From NCBI GenBank assembly GCA_017882335.1, contig JADGPR010000026.1:1-37078 (forward strand): DNA of 37,078 nt, given 5' to 3'. Below, in pieces: positions 17,500 through 25,885 of this stretch. Numbering within the stretch: the stretch's first letter is position 1; each line of letters opens with the position of its first letter. Origin of the DNA: Bacteroidales bacterium. GTDB taxonomy: Bacteria > Bacteroidota > Bacteroidia > Bacteroidales > FEN-979. Both the position numbers and the translations under genes were made by a program. A model generated the notes under the pieces. It was not told the DNA's origin, did not search any database, and was given only the letters and a program-made list of their open reading frames with translations.

Positions 17500-17582
17500 T
17501 TAGGGATTGAAGTGGAAAGCCCGGAGCGAGGAACGAGCGAGGACTTGGAACGGAAAGCCCGACCCGAAGGGGAACGCCCTAA
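17500..17582. repeat. 83-nt GC-rich element with pairing ends; possible structured RNA or mobile repeat
   Basis: Ends TTAGGG (17500-17505) and CCCTAA (17577-17582) are complementary. Inside, GGAAAGCCCG occurs twice (17513-17522 and 17552-17561), GAGCGAGGAACGAGCGAGGA is an internal direct repeat, and CCCGAAGGGG can form a small hairpin. It stands out as GC-rich in AT-rich DNA. I recall similar sequences between genes in other Bacteroidota, but cannot name a family. A short open frame across it is not a credible gene. Confidence 0.55.
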
Positions 17583-17586
17583 TTAA

Positions 17587-17694
17587 AATGCAGGAATTCA
17601 GAATTCAGAATGCAGGAATTAATACCTTTTTCGCATTACGTGTTACGCGTCACCCGTCAGGATACTTTCAATCCAGTATCGAGCATCCAATGTG
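17587..17694. repeat. long mixed heptad array upstream of secDF
   Basis: Two in-phase blocks. Block one (17587-17628): AATGCAG (overlapping the next unit by one base), GAATTCA, GAATTCA, GAATGCA, GGAATTA, ATACCTT. Block two (17632-17694): CGCATTA, CGTGTTA, CGCGTCA, CCCGTCA, GGATACT, TTCAATC, CAGTATC, GAGCATC, CAATGTG. A shift of about three bases separates the blocks. Confidence 0.7.
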
Positions 17695-17721
17695 TATTTT
17701 CCCGAATAATGCTATTCTTAG

Positions 17722-17752
17722 TTGTTTTCTTCACAAGAAAATTCTATTTTTG
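17722..17752 (+). promoter_or_regulatory. secDF promoter
   Basis: A -33 TTG (17722-17724) and -7 TATTTTTG (17745-17752) are separated by 20 nt, the usual Bacteroidota spacing. The start codon of secDF lies 60 nt downstream. Confidence 0.5.
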
Positions 17753-17811
17753 CAGGCTCTAAAAAAGAAGATTTTACGAAAAAGATCTATTTTATTTAAA
17801 ATCAGAGTCTC

Positions 17812-20800
17812 ATGCAGAATAAAGGTACTGTCCAGTTTTTCGCGATCATTTTTGGATTGGTTTGTTTATTTCAGCTTTCCTTTTCATTTATCAGCTACCA
17901 TTACCAGAATAAGGCCGACAATTATTCAACGGCACCGGTGGTAAGGGAAATGGCGATGAAACTTGCAAAGGGTAATTCATTAAAGCAGGAATTCCTGTAT
18001 GATTCCATTGTAAAATCAAGGCTCGAGTATTTCAACGATTCCATGGCCAACATACCGGTGTTTAATATTCTGCTCAAGAAGTACACCCTGAAAGATGTTC
18101 GTGAAAGGGAAATCAACCTGGGACTCGACTTAAAAGGCGGTATGAACGTGACCATGGATGTCTCGGTTCCCGATATCATCCGTGCTTTATCCGGATACAG
18201 CCAGAACCCGATCTTTGTAAAATCCCTGGCCAAGGCAATGGAGAAGGAAAAAACCAGTACTGCAGATTTCGTCGACTTATTTGCACAGGCCTTCAAGGAA
18301 ACGGATCCGAATGCCAAGCTCGCATCGATCTTCAACACCGTCGAATTAAAAGACAAGATCAACTACAATTCCACTAACGATGAGGTGATCAAGATCATCC
18401 GCGACGAAACCAATGCCGCCATCGACCGCACCTTTCAAATCCTCCGTACCCGTATTGACCGTTTCGGGGTTACGCAGCCTAACATCCAGAAACTGCAGAC
18501 GGCCGGCCGTATTCTGATCGAACTTCCCGGGATCAAGGAGCCGGACCGCGTTCGCAAACTATTGCAGGGAACCGCCCAGCTCGAATTCTGGGAAACCTAC
18601 CAGTGGCCTGATCTTGCTGCCTCCTTCAATGATGCTGACAAAAAACTTGTTGCTATCCTCAGCACCGGTGGTGACACCACGAAAGCCGACAGCCTGAAGA
18701 AAGATACAACAAACCTTGCTACAGTTGCAGGGAAACTGCCCCAACTGGCTGAAAAGAAAGAATCCGGTAAAAAAGAAACTGCAAAAAAAGGAAAAGAAGT
18801 AAAGAAAGAGATAGCTGCAAAGAAAGAAGTTGCCAAAACCGATACCACGAAGAAAGAAAATGCCCTCCTGAAACAGCTTGGGAAAGACACCGCCTCCAAA
18901 GCCATCGATTCCAAACGTACCAAATCGATCGAGGAATCGGCCAAGAAAAACCCATTGTTCACTTACCTGAACCCTCCCATCTATCCGACAAAGGATGGAA
19001 AGTACGAACAGGGACAGACTGCCAGGGTTGGAAGTTCTCTGATCAAGGACACCTCCCGGGTGAACTACATGCTGCGGCTTGTGAAAAATGCATTCCCCAG
19101 GGACGTGAAATTTGCATGGATCATTAAACCCAATGCTGAAAGGAAAGAAATACTTGACCTGGTTGCATTGAAAATAACTTCCCGCGATGGCACGCCAGCC
19201 ATGGGAGGAGATGTTATCACCAACGCACGCCAGGATTACGACCAGAACGGACAGGTTGAAGTCTCGATGTCGATGAACGGCGAAGGTGCCCGGGTCTGGA
19301 AAAGGTTGACCGGCGATAACATTGGCAAACAGATTGCGATTGTTCTCGACGGATATGTTTATTCCTATCCGAATGTAAAAGGCGAAATCCCCAATGGATC
19401 TTCTTCCATCAGCGGGGGTAGCATGACCGTTGAAGAAGCACAAGACCTGGCCAACATCCTGAAAGCCGGTAAACTCCCGGCCCCGGCAAGGATTGTGGCA
19501 GAAGAAGAAGTGGGCCCCTCACTCGGAAGGGAATCCATAAATGCTGGTCTTATCTCCTTTATCATCGCATTCATCGGCGTACTGTTGTACATGTCACTTT
19601 ATTATAACGGAGCAGGACATGTTGCCGACATCGCACTTTTTGCGAACGTATTTTTCCTCTTCGGCGTTCTGGCTTCCATTGGTGCTGTTCTGACCCTCCC
19701 CGGTATCGCCGGAGTTGTGTTAACGCTCGCCATGGCAGTCGACTCCAACGTGATCATCTATGAACGAATGCGGGAAGAAATCCGAGCGGGAAAAGGACTC
19801 CGTCTCGTGGTCAAGGATGGTTTCCACCATGCACTGTCCGCTATTATAGACGGCCACGTTACCACGATCCTTACAGGTATTGTCCTTTACATTTTCGGAT
19901 CGGGTCCCGTCCAGGGATTTGCAACAACCCTCGTTATCGGTTTGTTACTCTCATTATTCTCTTCCATCTTCATTGCACGCCTCTGTTTTGAATTTATGCT
20001 CGACCGGAACATGGATATCACGGTAGGGAACAAATATACAATCAATGCATTCCAAAATACCCATATCGATTTTATCGGCCTCAGGAAAAAGATGTACATC
20101 CTTTCATTATGCGTCATTATTCCAGGGGTCATCAGTATCTTCGTCCGCGGGTTGGATCCCGGACTGGATTTTACGGGTGGAAGAAGCTATGTTGTTCGTT
20201 TCGACCAGAATGTTTCTACCAACAAGTTACGTGAATCCCTCGGTAAGATACTCGGAGAAGCCCCTGAAGTGAAGACCTTTGGACCAAGGAACCAGGTGAA
20301 GATCACGACCAAATTCATGATCAACGAAAAGACAGAGAAAGCCGATTCGATCGTGAATGCAAGAATTTTTGAAGGGGTAAAGGGATCTTATGTAAAACAG
20401 ATTACTTTAGCTGAATACAAGTCGAACGATCCCAAGAAGATCATCGGTGAGTTGAGCCACCAGCGGGTTGACCCGACCATCTCCTATGCCTTGATCTGGC
20501 AGGCGGTGTTTGCCGTATTCTTCGCTCTGGTCATCATCTTTATATACATCGCCATCAGGTTCAAGAACTGGCAATATGGCCTTGGAGGTGTAGCCTCACT
20601 TTTCCATGATACCCTCATCATTATTACTGCATTTACCCTGTTCCATGGCATCCTGCCTTTCGGGATGGAAATCGACCAGTCGTTTATCGCTGCTCTTCTC
20701 ACCATTATCGGTTATTCCATCATGGACACTGTTATCATCTTCGACAGGATCCGTGAATATACTCACCTCTACCCCAAGAGAGATCTTGCAAACAATATCA

Positions 20801-21042
20801 ACGCAGCCATTAACAGTACATTGGGTAGAACCATCAACACTTCTGGTATCACTTTCGTTACCTTGATCGTGATCTTCATCTTCGGCGGTGAAGTATTGAG
20901 AGGATTTATGTTCGCATTAATGATCGGCGTTGTTTCGGGAACCTATTCTTCCGTATTTAATGCCACGCCGATTGCCTACGACGTGATCATGTGGAAAAAA
21001 AGAAGGAAAGAAAAAAAAGAACTGACTTCTAAAGGCAAGTAG
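17812..21042 (+). CDS. secDF: fused protein translocase subunit SecDF
   Basis: SecDF uses the proton gradient to pull exported proteins through SecYEG. The 1076-residue protein joins SecD (about 1-745) and SecF (about 760-1076). It has an N-terminal membrane helix (8-28), the SecD motif INLGLDLKGGMNVTMDV near 101-117, the ANILKAGKLPAPARIVAEEEVGPSLG junction before the SecD membrane bundle, and the SecF counterpart GLDPGLDFTGGRSYVVRF. A striking insertion (about 285-380) in the periplasmic domain is rich in Lys, with short KKE/KKET repeats. The ATG at 17812 is the best start; an overlapping upstream frame is out of phase. A bidirectional terminator follows. Confidence 0.96.
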   Translation: MQNKGTVQFFAIIFGLVCLFQLSFSFISYHYQNKADNYSTAPVVREMAMKLAKGNSLKQEFLYDSIVKSRLEYFNDSMANIPVFNILLKKYTLKDVREREINLGLDLKGGMNVTMDVSVPDIIRALSGYSQNPIFVKSLAKAMEKEKTSTADFVDLFAQAFKETDPNAKLASIFNTVELKDKINYNSTNDEVIKIIRDETNAAIDRTFQILRTRIDRFGVTQPNIQKLQTAGRILIELPGIKEPDRVRKLLQGTAQLEFWETYQWPDLAASFNDADKKLVAILSTGGDTTKADSLKKDTTNLATVAGKLPQLAEKKESGKKETAKKGKEVKKEIAAKKEVAKTDTTKKENALLKQLGKDTASKAIDSKRTKSIEESAKKNPLFTYLNPPIYPTKDGKYEQGQTARVGSSLIKDTSRVNYMLRLVKNAFPRDVKFAWIIKPNAERKEILDLVALKITSRDGTPAMGGDVITNARQDYDQNGQVEVSMSMNGEGARVWKRLTGDNIGKQIAIVLDGYVYSYPNVKGEIPNGSSSISGGSMTVEEAQDLANILKAGKLPAPARIVAEEEVGPSLGRESINAGLISFIIAFIGVLLYMSLYYNGAGHVADIALFANVFFLFGVLASIGAVLTLPGIAGVVLTLAMAVDSNVIIYERMREEIRAGKGLRLVVKDGFHHALSAIIDGHVTTILTGIVLYIFGSGPVQGFATTLVIGLLLSLFSSIFIARLCFEFMLDRNMDITVGNKYTINAFQNTHIDFIGLRKKMYILSLCVIIPGVISIFVRGLDPGLDFTGGRSYVVRFDQNVSTNKLRESLGKILGEAPEVKTFGPRNQVKITTKFMINEKTEKADSIVNARIFEGVKGSYVKQITLAEYKSNDPKKIIGELSHQRVDPTISYALIWQAVFAVFFALVIIFIYIAIRFKNWQYGLGGVASLFHDTLIIITAFTLFHGILPFGMEIDQSFIAALLTIIGYSIMDTVIIFDRIREYTHLYPKRDLANNINAAINSTLGRTINTSGITFVTLIVIFIFGGEVLRGFMFALMIGVVSGTYSSVFNATPIAYDVIMWKKRRKEKKELTSKGK

Positions 21043-21070
21043 ATATTGGCCTTAATTTCTTGAGGAAGAA

Positions 21071-21101
21071 AAAGCTGTCTCAGATGTGAGGCAGTTTTTC
21101 T
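21071..21101. terminator. bidirectional terminator between secDF and the prolyl oligopeptidase gene
   Basis: CTGTCTCA and TGAGGCAG (one G-U pair) form an 8-bp stem around GATG, flanked by A-run on the left and T-run on the right. It can serve both converging genes. Confidence 0.8.
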
Positions 21102-21143
21102 TTTACTCTTTTGAAGTATTGCCCGGCATGTAAATCTTCTGGG

Positions 21144-23285
21144 CTAATAAACCGAAGCAGGATCCACATTCAGACTCTTGAACAGGAACATACACTTTAA
21201 TGCTTCCGTTTCCATATCCTGCTTTAGTAAGTCGGAACCATAATGTCCACCCTTTTTAATGACCTTTAAAAGATACGGATTTGATTTATCTCCTAATTCC
21301 TGCAGCGTGGCCACAAACTTATAGGAATGAAGAGGAGGCACCCTGTCATCATTATCCGCAGTAATCACCAGGGTCGCAGGATAGTTTGCTCCCTTTTTAA
21401 GGTTATGAAGAGGTGAATAACTTAAAAGATTTGGAAAATCTTTGGCATTTGAACTGATCCCGAATTCGCTTTCATTGGTTGAGCCAATTGAAAATTTATC
21501 ATATCGAAGCATATCAAACACACCCATTTTAGCTATGGCGGCCCGGAATAATTCCGGATGCTGGGTCATTGCAACCCCGACGAGCAAGCCACCATTCGAT
21601 CCCCCCTCAATCGCAAGCTTATCGTGCGAAGTATAACTGCTGTCAATCAGGTATTGTGCAGCTGAAATAAAATCATTGAAACTATTGGTTTTCTTAAGCC
21701 TCCTGCCTTCCTCATACCAGGTACTGCCTTTCTCTCCTCCTCCCCTGATACCCGGGACTGCAAAAATACCTCCATTCTCAATCCATATAATTGTACTGGG
21801 TCTGAAAAAGGGAGTCAGGTTCACACCGAATCCGCCGTAACCATATAACAACACCGGATTGTTCCCTTTTAATTTCAGCCCTTTCCGGTATGTCAGAAAC
21901 ATAGAGATTTCCGTATTGTCGAATGATCTGTACCTGACATATTTTGTTTCAAAAAGGGTCTGGTCAAATGCGATGAAAGTATTGGTCACCAGTTCTGTCT
22001 TCATGGTTTGCAGATCCAGCCTGTGTGCTACAGAAGGGAAATAAAATGAGTTCACAAAATAATAGGTTTCCTTATCACCCGGCCGGGCTTCAAATCCCCT
22101 GACTGAATTCCCTACAGGAAACCGGATTTGTTTGATCATCTTACCTTCCATGTTGTAAATGCAGGTCATAAACTGACCATTCAGTGAGTACAGGCAGATA
22201 ATCTTTTCATCTGTATAACTCACATGTTCCAGAATATTTTTAAACTGATGGATAATTTCTTTGTAATGATTTATTCCTTCAGAAGGATTATACAAAAGGA
22301 TTCTACCTGTCGGAGCGTCCAGGTCAGTTTGGACAAGAAACGAACTTCCAATGTTGTTGATGACATTAAATTCCATCTTGGGGGAGTGCGAAACCCGGAT
22401 AAAAGGTTTTAACCGGATCGAAGGGAAGGAATCCAGACTGGCATACAAGACTGCCTTCTGCAGTGTGTCGTCATTCCGGACACCGCTATCGACGATAAGA
22501 AATTTTTCGTCAGACGTAACAGAATATGAAAACCATTTGTCGTGAAAACCAGGCGGCGGATTATAAACCAGCATATCACGCTTTGCATCGTCACCCAGCT
22601 TATGGTAAAACAATTTGGGATTCTTGTTTGCCGCAGTAATCCTGACATTATCGGAAACAGAATCATATTTTATATAAAAAAAGCCGTTATCCTTCCAGGA
22701 GAGATCAAAAAATTTCACATTTTCAATGACATCCTTCATCAGCTTTTTCCCGTCCAACTCCATAACTCTTATGTCACTCCAGTCGGCCCCTGATGCGGAA
22801 AGCGAGAAAGCCAGATACCTGTTGTCGCCCGACACGGCAAAATCCCTGACGGTAAGCAAATCCGTTTTCTTTTCTTTGAAATTTTCAGGATCAACAATCG
22901 CAGTAGGGATGCCGTTAAAGGATTTCTGATAAAACAGCACAGGAGGCTTCTCCTCATCGTAGATTGAATAATGAAAATAGTACTGCCCTTGTTTCTTCAG
23001 TCCTTTGGAAGCTGCCCATCGGTATTGCATCAACTTCTCATAGATCCCGTTTTCAAGCAATCGTTTCCCCGACTCGTACTGGTTGGTAATATCTTCTTCT
23101 TGGCCGATCCAGTCAAGGGTTTTCGGGGAGTTGATCTCTTCCAGCCAACGGTAAGGATCAGGTATCTTTGTACCAAAGTAAGTATCCACGGTGTCTGATT
23201 TCCACGGTTTCGGGTAATTAAAACCGGTTTGGCCATGCAGGAATAGCGAAATGGCAAATAATAAAAGGATAGGAGCTTTCTTCAT
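21144..23285 (-). CDS. secreted prolyl oligopeptidase (S9A family)
   Basis: A serine peptidase that cleaves short peptides after proline. The ATG at 23285 is chosen because it starts a clean signal peptide (MKKAPILLLFAISLFLHGQ); an upstream in-frame ATG would add 12 non-signal residues. This gives 713 residues, normal for S9A. The N-terminal region (YPKPWKSDTVDTYFGTKIPDPYRWLE) is typical, followed by a beta-propeller and the alpha/beta hydrolase domain. The catalytic triad is visible: Ser in GGSNGGLLVG (about residue 563), Asp in TADNDDRVPP and His in KKGGHYGSD (about 681). It was probably exported to the periplasm; no sorting domain for type IX secretion is seen. It stands alone. Confidence 0.94.
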   Translation of the reverse strand: MKKAPILLLFAISLFLHGQTGFNYPKPWKSDTVDTYFGTKIPDPYRWLEEINSPKTLDWIGQEEDITNQYESGKRLLENGIYEKLMQYRWAASKGLKKQGQYYFHYSIYDEEKPPVLFYQKSFNGIPTAIVDPENFKEKKTDLLTVRDFAVSGDNRYLAFSLSASGADWSDIRVMELDGKKLMKDVIENVKFFDLSWKDNGFFYIKYDSVSDNVRITAANKNPKLFYHKLGDDAKRDMLVYNPPPGFHDKWFSYSVTSDEKFLIVDSGVRNDDTLQKAVLYASLDSFPSIRLKPFIRVSHSPKMEFNVINNIGSSFLVQTDLDAPTGRILLYNPSEGINHYKEIIHQFKNILEHVSYTDEKIICLYSLNGQFMTCIYNMEGKMIKQIRFPVGNSVRGFEARPGDKETYYFVNSFYFPSVAHRLDLQTMKTELVTNTFIAFDQTLFETKYVRYRSFDNTEISMFLTYRKGLKLKGNNPVLLYGYGGFGVNLTPFFRPSTIIWIENGGIFAVPGIRGGGEKGSTWYEEGRRLKKTNSFNDFISAAQYLIDSSYTSHDKLAIEGGSNGGLLVGVAMTQHPELFRAAIAKMGVFDMLRYDKFSIGSTNESEFGISSNAKDFPNLLSYSPLHNLKKGANYPATLVITADNDDRVPPLHSYKFVATLQELGDKSNPYLLKVIKKGGHYGSDLLKQDMETEALKCMFLFKSLNVDPASVY

Positions 23286-23491
23286 GATGGTTTCTTTAAA
23301 TCCATACATCCGTTCAATCATTATGTAAATGTATGGATTAAAAGAATTTCATCGACACCTCTTTAAGAAATTTTTCTTCGAGCACGCGGGTGACGCGGGT
23401 TTGAATGAGATTGTCCACAATGCTCAATGAATTGCTATGACTAAGATGCGTTGAATAAATATCTTTGTAAAAATAATTTTGCATTTATCAA

Positions 23492-23523
23492 TTGAATTCA
23501 GCTAATAAAAAAAAGTATATTTG
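23492..23523 (+). promoter_or_regulatory. rex promoter
   Basis: -33 TTG (23492-23494) and -7 TATATTTG (23516-23523), 21 nt apart, 45 nt ahead of the rex start. I see no convincing Rex operator palindrome (TTGTGA...TCACAA) here. The remaining upstream DNA (23322-23490) shows a CACGCGGGT/GACGCGGGT doublet and nothing else. Confidence 0.55.
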
Positions 23524-23567
23524 TATGATCGTCCCGCATAGATAAAATCAAAGGAAAATAAAAAGCT

Positions 23568-24209
23568 ATGATCGCAAAAAATCTACCTCATAAGACCGTT
23601 GAACGGTTGAGTCAATACAGAAGGTCGCTGTTGCTGATCTTATCAAATGAAAAAACCCATGTATTCTCGCATGAGATCGCCCAGATGCTTCACATAACAC
23701 CGGTACAAGTGAGGCGTGACTTAATGCTGATCGGTTATTCCGGGAACCTCCGGAAGGGATATGATATTAAAGAACTGATCGAGATGATCGGGAATATCAT
23801 TGATACCGAAAAAGGACAAAAAGTAGCAGTGATCGGCCTTGGGAACCTGGGTAAAGCTTTTATCAGTTATTTTAAAGGAAAACGTACCAAGTTGACCATG
23901 GTGGCGGCATTCGACATCAACCCGGATAAAATTGACCGGATCTATGACGGTGTGCCCTGTTACCATATCGACAGGATCTCGGAAATCATGAAGAAAGAAA
24001 ATATCAATATAGGGATCATCACTGTACCTGCCGATCAAGCCCCTGGTATTGCAGAAAGGCTTGTCCTTGCAGGCGCCAAAGGAATCCTGAACTATTCCCC
24101 GAAACCGTTGAATGTTTCTCCATACGTCTACCTTGAAGAATATGACATGATCACCTCGCTTGAGAAGGTGGCATTTTTTGCCAAGAAGAACGACGAACGA
24201 TCTAAATAG
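23568..24209 (+). CDS. rex: redox-sensing transcriptional repressor Rex
   Basis: Rex reads the NADH/NAD ratio and represses respiration and fermentation genes when NADH is low. The 213-residue protein has an N-terminal winged helix (about 1-75; FSHEIAQMLHITPVQVRRDLMLIG is the recognition region) and a Rossmann domain with the motif VAVIGLGNLG (90-95 for GLGNLG). Full family length. It is first in a run rex-ribF-trmD with short gaps (10 and 3 nt). Confidence 0.95.
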   Translation: MIAKNLPHKTVERLSQYRRSLLLILSNEKTHVFSHEIAQMLHITPVQVRRDLMLIGYSGNLRKGYDIKELIEMIGNIIDTEKGQKVAVIGLGNLGKAFISYFKGKRTKLTMVAAFDINPDKIDRIYDGVPCYHIDRISEIMKKENINIGIITVPADQAPGIAERLVLAGAKGILNYSPKPLNVSPYVYLEEYDMITSLEKVAFFAKKNDERSK

Positions 24210-24219
24210 AAGAAAAGAA

Positions 24220-25149
24220 TTGAAAATATTCAGGAATTTTGACGAGGCTGATTCCATTCACAATGCCGTCGTCACCACGGGATCATTTGACGGGGTCAAT
24301 ATTGCGCACAAAGTACTTCTTCAGCGTTTAAAAAAACTTGCCGACGAAACCGGGGGGGAAACGGTTCTGATTACCTTCCAACCTCACCCGCGAAAAGTGT
24401 TGTATCCCGATACAGCCGGGAAAGATCTGTACCTGATCAATTCACAGCGGGAGAAGATTGAACTGCTGCGGAAAGCCGGACTGGACAACCTGATCATCGT
24501 AGATTTCACACTCGAATTTTCCAAAATCACCTCTGTCGATTTCGTGAAGAATATCCTGCTGAACAAGATTCATGCGCGCAAGATCGTTATCGGATTCAAT
24601 CACCATTTCGGCCATAACCGGGAAGGAGACTACGAAGCCCTCAGGCAACTTGGAATGGAATATGGCTTTGATGTGGAAGAGATACCGGAACAGGATATCC
24701 AAAATGAAACGGTCAGTTCTACAAAGATCCGGAAAGCTTTGCTGGAAGGGAATATTCAGAAAGCCAATGCATACCTTGGCCATCACTATATTATCATGGG
24801 ACTGATCCAGGAAGTCAATCCTAAGCTTCGTGCAATCGGGTTTCCCAGCTTCAGCATTAAGATCGAAGAAGAAAGCAAATTACTTCCTCCAAATGGGGTT
24901 TATGCCGTCAGTGTGACAGATGAAATTAATACCTACCGCGGGATGTGTTTTATCAAGAAACGCGGACAATCATCCATCGAAGCCGTGGTGGATTTCCACT
25001 TGTTTGATGCGCCGGATGTGCTCTCCGGTTCGAGTGCAACAGTTTATTTCCACAAATTCATCCGTCAAGAAAAACCCTTTAATTCACCTGAGGAAATGCA
25101 GAAGCAATTGCAAATCGACCGGGCACAGGTGGATGAACTGATATTCTGA
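24220..25149 (+). CDS. ribF: RibF-like riboflavin kinase/FAD synthetase with divergent motifs
   Basis: RibF phosphorylates riboflavin to FMN and adenylylates it to FAD. I place the start at TTG 24220, ten nt after rex. It gives 309 residues beginning MKIFRNFDEADS; the ATG at 24160 would translate 20 residues of rex in another frame. The nucleotidyltransferase domain (1-185) keeps HHFGHNREGD and SSTKIRKALLEG, but the usual FDGVHxGH is FDGVNIAH. In the kinase domain (about 190-305) the usual GFPTAN motif is GFPSFS, and the catalytic-Glu region reads VVDFHLFDAPD. It is therefore divergent. The fold assignment is firm; activity of each domain, especially the kinase, is open. Followed by trmD after 3 nt. 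Confidence 0.8.
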   Translation: MKIFRNFDEADSIHNAVVTTGSFDGVNIAHKVLLQRLKKLADETGGETVLITFQPHPRKVLYPDTAGKDLYLINSQREKIELLRKAGLDNLIIVDFTLEFSKITSVDFVKNILLNKIHARKIVIGFNHHFGHNREGDYEALRQLGMEYGFDVEEIPEQDIQNETVSSTKIRKALLEGNIQKANAYLGHHYIIMGLIQEVNPKLRAIGFPSFSIKIEEESKLLPPNGVYAVSVTDEINTYRGMCFIKKRGQSSIEAVVDFHLFDAPDVLSGSSATVYFHKFIRQEKPFNSPEEMQKQLQIDRAQVDELIF

Positions 25150-25152
25150 ACC

Positions 25153-25839
25153 ATGCAGATCGACATCCTTACATTATTCCCCGACTTGTTCGAAGGTCCG
25201 TTCAGCCAATCCATCCTGAAACGCGCGAAAGATAAAGGCGTGGTCACGATCTGTCTTCACAACATCCGTGATTATTCAAAGGGTAAGCATAGAACCGTTG
25301 ATGATTATCCTTTCGGAGGTGGAGCCGGTATGGTGATGATGATCGAGCCTGTTGCACGTTGCATTGAAAGCCTGAAGGAGAAAACAAATTATGATGAGGT
25401 GATCTATATGAGCCCGGACGGCGAACTGCTCACACAGAAAGTAGCAAACAGACTTTCAGTCCTGAAAAATATCATCCTTCTCTGCGGCCATTACAAAGGT
25501 ATCGATGAACGTATACGGGAACATCTCATAACCCGTGAAATCTCGATCGGAAATTATGTCCTCTCGGGAGGAGAACTTGCAGCTGCAGTCCTTACAGATG
25601 CCGTGGTGAGGTTAATGCCCGGCGTCCTGAATGATGAGACCTCGGCATTGTCCGATTCTTTCCAGGACGATCTCATTTCGCCTCCCGTTTATACACGGCC
25701 TTCCGATTTCCGGGGATGGAAGGTTCCCGATGTTTTGCTTTCCGGGAATGACAAAGAGATTGCAAAGTGGAAACATGAACGATCCGTTGAGCGCACCCGC
25801 CAACGCAGGCCCGATCTGCTGGATGACGCCGGGTTCTGA
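25153..25839 (+). CDS. trmD: tRNA (guanine37-N1)-methyltransferase TrmD
   Basis: Methylates G37 of tRNAs reading CNN codons and prevents frameshifting. The 228-residue protein shows the trefoil-knot SAM site ([13 protein letters not shown] and [15 protein letters not shown]), with N where many homologues have D in SIGDYVLSGGE. The catalytic Asp lies in [10 protein letters not shown], followed by PPVYTRP. It ends at an RRPDLL motif typical of the family. It is the third gene of rex-ribF-trmD. In many bacteria trmD is next to rplS; here rplS is 2.1 kb away, separated by a minus-strand T9SS protein and remnants. Confidence 0.96.
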   Translation: MQIDILTLFPDLFEGPFSQSILKRAKDKGVVTICLHNIRDYSKGKHRTVDDYPFGGGAGMVMMIEPVARCIESLKEKTNYDEVIYMSPDGELLTQKVANRLSVLKNIILLCGHYKGIDERIREHLITREISIGNYVLSGGELAAAVLTDAVVRLMPGVLNDETSALSDSFQDDLISPPVYTRPSDFRGWKVPDVLLSGNDKEIAKWKHERSVERTRQRRPDLLDDAGF

Positions 25840-25885
25840 GGAAAACCACAGAAGTTCACCCGTGATAGATTTGAAGTTCTTTCAA

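Noticed and set aside
17362-17586. 74-codon frame across the GC-rich element
   Set aside because: Its C-terminal part only translates the repeat, and the rest has no family likeness. The overlapping 17507-17944 frame is rejected too, because it ends inside secDF.
18559-19443. 294-codon open frame opposite secDF
   Set aside because: It is the shadow of a strongly conserved gene, with low-complexity Phe/Cys-rich sequence opposite the Lys-rich insertion. Long frames opposite gapA, phoR and uvrA were rejected for the same reason.
23411-23420. Rex operator TTGTCCACAA upstream of rex
   Set aside because: Rex sites are longer (TTGTGA, six bases, TCACAA); this short palindrome lacks the spacer and inner bases.
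24160-24219. ATG start of ribF inside rex
   Set aside because: The added 20 residues come from another frame of rex and do not resemble RibF N-termini.
24190-24225. FMN riboswitch ahead of ribF
   Set aside because: Only 10 nt separate rex and ribF, so there is no room for one.
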